A stretch of DNA of 64,000 nucleotides from Halopseudomonas yangmingensis (GTDB taxonomy: Bacteria; Pseudomonadota; Gammaproteobacteria; Pseudomonadales; Pseudomonadaceae), in the NCBI RefSeq assembly GCF_900114825.1, contig NZ_FOUI01000001.1, positions 62,001 through 126,000 of the forward strand, written 5' to 3'. The notes under the pieces are model-generated. The model searched no databases and was not told where the DNA came from. It saw nothing but the letters and a program-made list of their open reading frames with translations. How positions within the stretch are numbered: the first letter of the stretch is position 1; each line of letters begins with the position of its first letter. Shown here piece after piece: positions 59,208 to 64,000 of this stretch. A program made the position numbers and the translations under genes.

Positions 59208-60896
59208 ATGACCATTTCTATTTACCACCATAGGGCTGCAGAGTTTTTCAGTCAGTACCAGTCGCTGACTTTCGAACAGGTGCACGGCGACTGGCTGCCT
59301 TTGCTCGGCGAGAAAGCCGGGTTGGCGCTGGACGTAGGGGCCGGTAGTGGTCGTGACGCGCTGGCGCTGGCTGAGCGGGGTTGGGATGTGTTGGCTGTGG
59401 AGCCGGCTGCTGGGTTGCGTGCCCTGGGTGAAGCGGCAACTGCGCACGCCAGTGTTCAGTGGCTGGATGATGCCCTGCCGGATCTGGCTAAAATCCGTGC
59501 GTTGAGTTATCGCTTTGATCTGATTCTTGTGTCAGCTGTGTGGATGCACATTGCGCCCTCTGCCCGCGAGCGGGCTTTCCGGATTCTGGCCGAGCTGTTG
59601 GCACCGTCCGGGCTGCTGGTAATTACCCTGCGGCATGGTCCGGGGGATGCTGAGCGTCAGTTCCATGAGGTGAGCAAGGCGGAGCTGGAGGCTTTTGCCC
59701 GACAACGCGCACTGGTGCCCGTGGCGCTAAAGACCTCCACCGCTGCAGATCAGTTAAAGCGTGCAGATGTCTGGTGGGAAACGGCGCTGTATCGGCTGCC
59801 TGATGACGGCACCGGCGCTCTGCCAACCCTGCGCCACATCATCGTCAACGACGACAAGTCATCTACCTACAAGCTGGGTTTACTGCGAACGCTGCTACGT
59901 ATTGCTGATAGCGCGCCGGGGCTGGTTCTGCGCCGCACGGATGATTGGGTTGAATTGCCGCTGGGTGCCGTGGGGCTGTTCTGGTTGATGCTCTACCATC
60001 CACTGGTATTGCAGCACAACCTGCGTCAGGCGCCCGGCGCAAAGGGTTATGGTTTCGCCAAGGACGCTTTTTATGAACTGGCCAGATTGTCACCACTCGA
60101 CTTGCGTCCGGGGTTGTCCCTGTCAGATGAGTTTGCCCCGGTGGTGCTGCGAGCCATACGCGATGCAGCCGCCAACATTCTGAAAAATCCTGCGCGTTTT
60201 ACAACCTGGCCGGGTAGCAACCGACAGGTGTTCGATGGTGAGCTGAGTGGACTTCGGATACTAACCGGGCCGGTTCGGTTGGACCGGGATACATTGGCGC
60301 GATTCGGTGTATTCCGCGTGCCGGCCAGTCTTTGGGATACCCTCAGTCGCTATGCCTGCTGGGTCGAGCCAGCCATTGTCAATGAGTGGACGAGCCTGAT
60401 GGGCAGTTGGGAGGCGCGCTATTCCAGCGAGTCATACCATCAGGCGCTGGCATGGAGCGAAGGCCGTCGCGATACATCACTGGTGCGGCGGCTGGTAGAA
60501 CAGCAACTGGCCCAAGGTTCAGTGGACTGTGTCTGGACCGCACAGCGCCTGTCGTCCTCTGCCTACGACATTGATCACTGCTTCCCCTGGTCACGCTGGA
60601 GCAATAACGACTTGTGGAATCTGCTGCCTGCCAGTCAGCGCGCCAATACGGCCAAGTCGGAAAAACTGCCCTCTGATGCCTTGCTGAAAAGGTCCCGTCC
60701 GCGGGTGATTCACTGGTGGGAGCAGGCACTGCTGGGCGATGACCTGCAGGCACGCTTTTTTGCAGAAGCCGAGGCGGCGTTGCCATTGGTTGGCGAGGCT
60801 CGTTCGCTGGATTCAGTCTTTGAAGGCATGTTGCAGCAGCGACTTAGGCTGAAAACCAACCTGCAATTGGCAGAATGGATGGGGTTGGGAGGCTAG
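59208..60896 (+). CDS. Methyltransferase-HNH endonuclease fusion
   Basis: A 562-residue fusion. Residues 1-195 form a class I SAM methyltransferase: motif I ALDVGAGSGRDALALAERG (39-57), acidic VLAVEP at 61-66, and VSAVWMHIAP around 108-117. Residues about 200-440 form a helical region with LRHIIVNDDKSSTYKLGLLR, which I associate with HNH-type nucleases. The HNH motif follows: IDHCFPWSRWSNNDLWNLLP (455-474) with Asp456-His457 and Asn471, then QRANTAKSEKLP supplying Asn480. The methyl acceptor is unknown: no DPPY/NPPY motif of DNA-N6 methyltransferases is seen, so RNA, protein or small-molecule methylation is as likely. Confidence 0.75.
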   Translation: MTISIYHHRAAEFFSQYQSLTFEQVHGDWLPLLGEKAGLALDVGAGSGRDALALAERGWDVLAVEPAAGLRALGEAATAHASVQWLDDALPDLAKIRALSYRFDLILVSAVWMHIAPSARERAFRILAELLAPSGLLVITLRHGPGDAERQFHEVSKAELEAFARQRALVPVALKTSTAADQLKRADVWWETALYRLPDDGTGALPTLRHIIVNDDKSSTYKLGLLRTLLRIADSAPGLVLRRTDDWVELPLGAVGLFWLMLYHPLVLQHNLRQAPGAKGYGFAKDAFYELARLSPLDLRPGLSLSDEFAPVVLRAIRDAAANILKNPARFTTWPGSNRQVFDGELSGLRILTGPVRLDRDTLARFGVFRVPASLWDTLSRYACWVEPAIVNEWTSLMGSWEARYSSESYHQALAWSEGRRDTSLVRRLVEQQLAQGSVDCVWTAQRLSSSAYDIDHCFPWSRWSNNDLWNLLPASQRANTAKSEKLPSDALLKRSRPRVIHWWEQALLGDDLQARFFAEAEAALPLVGEARSLDSVFEGMLQQRLRLKTNLQLAEWMGLGG

Positions 60897-60931
60897 CACC
60901 TAAATTATCGTGGTGCTGACCGCCAGCGCCC

Positions 60932-61006
60932 GGCCACGCCGGGCGCCCATCCCATTCCCTCACCTCACCCCGGCTGCCGCAGAATATGCGGGTTGCCCAT
61001 GCCCTG
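60932..61006 (-). repeat. Direct repeat PK, copy A (displaced 3' end of the phosphoketolase-like gene)
   Basis: About 70 of the 75 bases match 63135-63204; copy A carries an extra CCCAT-like 5-base duplication. Read on the reverse strand it ends QGMGNPHILRQPG-stop, against QGMGNPHILRQTG-stop in the real gene, with a silent change in the Ile codon. It is therefore a gene-tail remnant like that of ispH. Confidence 0.85.
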
Positions 61007-61018
61007 CGGCTGACCGTA

Positions 61019-61125
61019 GAGTTTGGCAAGGGTTTTATGCGCGTAATCTACGCTATATGCGGGCATTTTATCAGCAGTATCCAATTTGGAACGCAGTGCG
61101 TACCGAATTGAGCTGGACTCACTAC
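61019..61125 (+). pseudogene. DUF1016 gene fragment and copy 2 of its internal repeat
   Basis: A 107-base remnant of a DUF1016 gene with a one-base deletion (GGTTTTATGC against GGTTTGGATGC in the other copy) that breaks the frame. No start or C-terminal part is present. It lies 12 bases after the displaced PK tail and in the same orientation as the fragment at 58266-58373. Confidence 0.85.
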
Positions 61126-61142
61126 AATTCGTTGAGCCCTGT

Positions 61143-61328
61143 TCAGGCGCGATGCTTGAGCAGGAGTAAATGGGTTGTTACGGCAATAGGGCCGCGTTCT
61201 ATCTCCCGGCCTTCTTCGCCTTGGGTCGATAGAACTCCTTGATTCTTCAGGCGGTCACCAACGTATCGCCCGGTTTCTATCGCCCATCTATCGACGATAG
61301 CGCGCAGGTTGTCCGATAGACTGCTCAT
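61143..61328 (-). CDS. Small ORF coupled to the AlbA/Schlafen-type gene
   Basis: A 61-residue open frame whose ATG overlaps the stop of the preceding gene by four bases (ATGA), the arrangement of a translationally coupled cistron. The sequence (LRAIVDRWAIETGRYVGDRL and a short tail) has no recognised domain, signal or TM. Its 3' end approaches the DUF1016 remnant, so it may be the truncated front of a longer gene. Real coding status is uncertain. Confidence 0.45.
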   Translation of the reverse strand: MSSLSDNLRAIVDRWAIETGRYVGDRLKNQGVLSTQGEEGREIERGPIAVTTHLLLLKHRA

Positions 61329-62962
61329 GCCACCGCCCAGTACCGTCGCCAGCGCTTGTTACCCTCAAAGCGGACTTCCCCGCGCTCGATCAGCTCTTCC
61401 AGCGCGCGTTTGACTTGCTTAGGGTGGATTTCGCCACCGACGCGCTGGTGGATGTCGCTGATGGCTGATCTGGGGTAGCGCTGCAGGTCTTCCAGTACCA
61501 GCGCGGCCAAGCGGTGTGGCTCAATGCGTTTGAGGGTGGTCTCGCCGGTGAACTGGAGGCTGTGCAGCAGGCTGGGGTCAACAAAGTAGCGTGTTGCCTG
61601 GGTACGCCCGGCGTTTTGCACCAACTGCAAATCCAGCAGGCGTTTGAGCCAGGGCTGCAATGCTTCAACCGATGGCAGTTCGAGGGCATTTGTCAGTTCG
61701 CGCGCCGTCAGGGCATCGTGCTGCGCCAACAAACCCAATGTGATCCGCTCGCGCTGCGTGAGCTGATAGGTCTGGTCTGCTTTCGCAATGAAGTCGATGA
61801 CCTCAGGCTTGAGAATGCGGCGGCGCACTGTCACCTGCACACGGTCGTGGGTCTCGAACAATTCGGGGGCCGGGCGGCCTTGCGAGAGCAGAACTTCGAA
61901 GATCTTGTCGAAGCCGCTACCTTCCCGCTCCATCAGCTTCAAGTCATGGAACAGTCGTGCCAGGTGTTCGTTACGGCGTACCGTGGTGTGGAGGACGTTC
62001 TGCGGCGAGACGCCCAGCGGTAGCGGTCCTGGGTTGACCACTTCCAGCCGGTCTGGATGCAGATTCAAGAAAATGTCGCCGCGCTGGGTGTAAGGACGAT
62101 GTACTAACGCGTTGACCAGCAATTCGCGCACCACGATTTCATCGAAGGCAGGCACGTTCTGGCGGTACAGGCCATCGGGCAGCTCGTAGCGCTCGCGGAA
62201 GTCAGGCACCTCCTGCCAGACCGCTTCGATCAATTCCATCGGGCTTTGCGTGTGGTCGTCCCAAGCCAGCTTGTTGACCTTCTGCCCGTGCTCGTCGTAC
62301 TTGATGAACTGGATGACCGGAGCGGTGGTCAGTTGAGCGCGATGATGCTGGCGACCGAGACTGAGCACGCCCAGATTGGTGAGGTTCGGCCCTTGTGCGA
62401 GCTGATAGTGATCGAGCAGTTCGTCGTCAGACTTCTCCTTCACAGACGGCTTGACGCGATCCGATGCGCGCAAGGCTGCAAGCAGCTTGTCGCGTTTGGC
62501 GACATCAATCTCGGTACGTGGAACATGCAAGGTGGTTTGCGTTTCCCATGGCAATGCGGAACGCTCGCTGGCGAGGCGCATAACGTCATCACCCGTCACG
62601 GGCTTGCTTTGATCGGCAACGCGCAGGAAGTAGCGGCCGTCCGTGGTGGATGCAACGGCCATGGCACGCGGAATTCGCAATTCGATGTATTGGCCGCCAT
62701 TCGGGGCGATGGTGACACCCGGCAGCACCGTCACGTTGACCGTGCGCTCTGCCAGCTTGCGACGCAGTATGTCTGGCAGGTCTGGAGGGACACGCTGATC
62801 GGCGGGAGGCTCGCTCTGGCCATCCTCGATCCCCAGCAGTAGGCGGCCACCGGTTGCATTGGCAAAAGCAATACAATCCTTGGCGATTTCGTTCCAGTCC
62901 GCCGTCTTGCCGATCACAGCCCGCAAGGACTTCTGGTCAAGGAGTTGCCCTTCCAAGCTCAC
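61325..62962 (-). CDS. AlbA_2/Schlafen-domain ATP-binding protein
   Basis: A 545-residue protein with an N-terminal Schlafen AlbA_2 domain (about 20-130: NEIAKDCIAFANATGGRLLL, VSSTTDGRYFLR-like VASTTDGRYFLRVAD), then a GHKL-type ATPase region with FDEIVVRELLVNALVHR (N-box), PGPLPLGVS and GSGFDKIFE, and C-terminal winged-helix segments (LGLLAQHDALTARELTNALE, RSAISDIHQRVGG). This is the RecG-like/transcriptional-regulator ATP-binding family often seen on mobile and defence islands. Start is a GTG (first base 62962) with AAAGG upstream. The role could be nucleic-acid sensing or regulation; enzymatic activity is not established from sequence. Confidence 0.8.
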   Translation of the reverse strand: MSLEGQLLDQKSLRAVIGKTADWNEIAKDCIAFANATGGRLLLGIEDGQSEPPADQRVPPDLPDILRRKLAERTVNVTVLPGVTIAPNGGQYIELRIPRAMAVASTTDGRYFLRVADQSKPVTGDDVMRLASERSALPWETQTTLHVPRTEIDVAKRDKLLAALRASDRVKPSVKEKSDDELLDHYQLAQGPNLTNLGVLSLGRQHHRAQLTTAPVIQFIKYDEHGQKVNKLAWDDHTQSPMELIEAVWQEVPDFRERYELPDGLYRQNVPAFDEIVVRELLVNALVHRPYTQRGDIFLNLHPDRLEVVNPGPLPLGVSPQNVLHTTVRRNEHLARLFHDLKLMEREGSGFDKIFEVLLSQGRPAPELFETHDRVQVTVRRRILKPEVIDFIAKADQTYQLTQRERITLGLLAQHDALTARELTNALELPSVEALQPWLKRLLDLQLVQNAGRTQATRYFVDPSLLHSLQFTGETTLKRIEPHRLAALVLEDLQRYPRSAISDIHQRVGGEIHPKQVKRALEELIERGEVRFEGNKRWRRYWAVA

Positions 62963-62984
62963 GCGTCACCTTTCCCTGTTGGAT

Positions 62985-63146
62985 TCATTTTTGTTCGCTC
63001 CCATTGCCCGATTCTTCATCGGCACCTCCCGCTCGCACCCACTCATCCACCTCGGAGAGCTGGAGCTTCCACAGTCGCCCTACGCGGTGCGCGGGCAGCC
63101 CCTTGCGCTCGCGCCAGCGGGACACGGTGTCCTTGGCCACGCCGGG
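62985..63146 (-). pseudogene. Excisionase-type HTH gene missing its 5' end
   Basis: The frame encodes GVAKDTVSRWRERKGLPAHR, VGRLWKLQLSEVDEWVRAGG and an acidic tail, the MerR-like/excisionase HTH_17 fold found in RDF and restriction-associated regulators. The first helix and start codon are absent: the similarity breaks at 63143, exactly where the PK-tail repeat begins. A GTG in the motif (VAKDTV) could act as a start, but the domain would be incomplete. It ends 22 bases before the AlbA/Schlafen-type gene, so the pair was once an operon. Confidence 0.65.
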
Positions 63147-63204
63147 CGCCCATTCCCTCACCTCACCCCGTCTGCCGCAGGATATGCGGGTTGCCCATGC
63201 CCTG
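63135..63204 (-). repeat. Direct repeat PK, copy B (in place)
   Basis: The in-place copy of the 3' end of the phosphoketolase-like gene, from GGCCACGCC (also the end of the HTH coding sequence) to CCCTG. It pairs with copy A (60932-61006), bracketing 2.1 kb. Confidence 0.85.
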
Positions 63205-64000
63205 TACGGCAAACCATTCCTGCTCGTCCAGCCAGGTCAGCGGGTCCACTTCGCAGACTTCGGCGGCGGCGGCCAGTACGTGGGCCCAGCTGCAGCGGTT
63301 GGCAAACAGCATGCCGTCCTCGTCCAGGGTGCCGCCGCGGTTGATGTAGCCGAGCACGCGGCTGTGGTGATCGCCGAGCAGGCCGGCCAGGTGTCCGCGC
63401 AGCACTTCCGGGCGGGTATGTACCGCCGCGACCCGGCGGGTCAGGCTGGCCGGGAACAGTGCCTCGATCTGTTCGGTGCTGGCGCAGTAGCGCGCTTCGT
63501 GCTTGTCGCGGGGCTGGCGGAAACGTCCCGGTTCCTGCAGGTACAGCAGCCGCCAGGCATGCCCGCGCTCGCGCAGGCGCTGGGCGGCGCGCAGGCATTC
63601 GCCGAGCTGGTAGCTGCCGCAGGCAATCAGCATTACCGGCTCGCCATGGCCGTCATGCTGATCCATCAGCAGTGCGCCGTCTTCGGCCAGTTGCTGCGCC
63701 TGCTGGGCATTCAGCAGGCTTGGGCGGTCGCGCTTGGCAATCACCAGGCAGCTGAGCCGGCCGCGCTCGCTGAACACCGCCGGCAGCAGCGCCAGGGTGC
63801 TGTTGTGGTCGGCGGGGAAGGCCACGCGCATGACGTCGTGCATCTCGCCGAGTAGCGCTTCGCAGAAGGTGGTGTCCTGGTGTGATTGTTCGTTCTTGCC
63901 GTTTTCCCAGGTGTGCGAGGTGGCAATCAGCGGGAAGCCGAGCCAGCCGGCCGGGCGTCCGACCTCTTTCTGGTGGCGGGCGAAGATCAGTTCCTGGCGC
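63163..64000 (-). CDS. Thiamine-diphosphate enzyme, phosphoketolase/transketolase-like, 3' part
   Basis: The reverse-strand frame runs off the right edge; 278 C-terminal codons are in view. The start of the visible part (WLGFPLIATSHTWENGKNEQ, then SHQDTTFCEALLGEM) reads like the ThDP-enzyme pyrimidine-domain region of phosphoketolases, where SHxWxxxxNxxSHQDP is conserved, and VMRVAFPADHNSTLALLPAV and the RCLVIAKRDRP-like CLVIAKRDRPSLL segment fit the C-terminal part. I assign the superfamily; the substrate (xylulose-5-phosphate or other) is open. The extreme C-terminus is duplicated at 60932-61006, so this stop codon is the right border of the accessory region. Confidence 0.65.
   Translation of the reverse strand, partial: RQELIFARHQKEVGRPAGWLGFPLIATSHTWENGKNEQSHQDTTFCEALLGEMHDVMRVAFPADHNSTLALLPAVFSERGRLSCLVIAKRDRPSLLNAQQAQQLAEDGALLMDQHDGHGEPVMLIACGSYQLGECLRAAQRLRERGHAWRLLYLQEPGRFRQPRDKHEARYCASTEQIEALFPASLTRRVAAVHTRPEVLRGHLAGLLGDHHSRVLGYINRGGTLDEDGMLFANRCSWAHVLAAAAEVCEVDPLTWLDEQEWFAVQGMGNPHILRQTG

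Noticed and set aside
50866-63162. tRNA gene as the attachment site of the accessory region
   Set aside because: I looked for cloverleaf-like sequence at both borders and saw none; the borders are protein-gene 3' ends.
50866-63162. Insertion sequence or phage
   Set aside because: No transposase, integrase, terminal inverted repeats with target duplication, or phage structural gene could be found.
63147-63212. Start of the HTH gene inside the phosphoketolase-like gene (75-residue frame)
   Set aside because: The first 23 residues are out-of-frame translation of the other gene's tail; the similarity begins only at 63143.

Overview
The window is a chromosomal segment of a gammaproteobacterium of the Pseudomonas group (Pseudomonas sensu lato, possibly a Halopseudomonas-like lineage; the genus is an inference). 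The gene order is typical of pseudomonads: lepA-lepB-rnc-era-recO-pdxJ-acpS, gacS divergent from cysM-rlmD-relA-mazG, ppc-adk-tsaB, the braCDEFG branched-chain amino acid transporter, and ribF-ileS-lspA-fkpB-ispH. Core genes are GC-rich and tightly packed, with many 4-base ATGA-type overlaps. No tRNA, rRNA, CRISPR array, transposase or integrase is visible.

Positions 1-50865 are ordinary core genome. In order they hold: translation, secretion and RNA processing with vitamin B6 and acyl-carrier-protein activation (1-5640); the GacS sensor kinase (5662-8409, reverse); cysteine synthesis, rRNA methylation, the stringent response and nucleotide house-cleaning (8534-13855); PEP carboxylase, adenylate kinase and TsaB (13929-18174); two poorly known genes and an unusual pair of large inverted repeats (18237-19768); RsmJ and a DegS/AlgW-type protease (19836-21728); the Bra/Liv transporter (21972-26853); an OmpA-like lipoprotein, a DUF2288 protein, a P2-type cation ATPase and PlsB (26972-33191); an ABC transporter with GldG-like and DUF4340 partners (33541-38063); thioredoxin 2, RlmA, DapE, TcdA, a GST-like protein, DarP and PmbA (38135-45091); and the ribF-ileS-lspA-fkpB-ispH run (45179-50865).

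Positions 50866-63162 are an accessory, defence-island-like region inserted between ispH and a thiamine-diphosphate enzyme gene (phosphoketolase/transketolase-like, running off the right edge). It looks like a mosaic of cassettes, most of them bounded by direct repeats made of gene fragments. The 3' end of ispH is present twice (50671-50876 and 54558-54763), around a GIY-YIG protein and a two-gene operon of a double-AAA+ ATPase plus a protein resembling the C-terminal domain of FtsZ/tubulin. A ParDE-type toxin-antitoxin pair follows. A 53-base repeat (55397 and 57981) encloses a WYL-domain regulator divergent from a zinc-ribbon membrane protein and a 341-residue membrane protein. Fragments of a DUF1016 nuclease gene (58050-58385 and 61019-61125) flank a HEPN-motif protein and a methyltransferase-HNH fusion. 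The 3' end of the phosphoketolase-like gene is also present twice (60932-61006 and 63135-63204), around an AlbA/Schlafen-type ATP-binding protein, a 61-residue ORF and a decapitated excisionase-type HTH gene.

The best candidate for an undescribed system is the AAA+/FtsZ-C-like operon. The same 19-base palindrome (TGCGAC-N7-GTCGC R, where R is A or G) sits upstream of both the AAA operon (54549-54567) and the WYL regulator (56526-56544). This suggests one regulon that joins two physically separate cassettes. The HEPN plus methyltransferase-HNH pair is the second candidate. All functional assignments rest on motif reading alone; no database search or alignment program was run.
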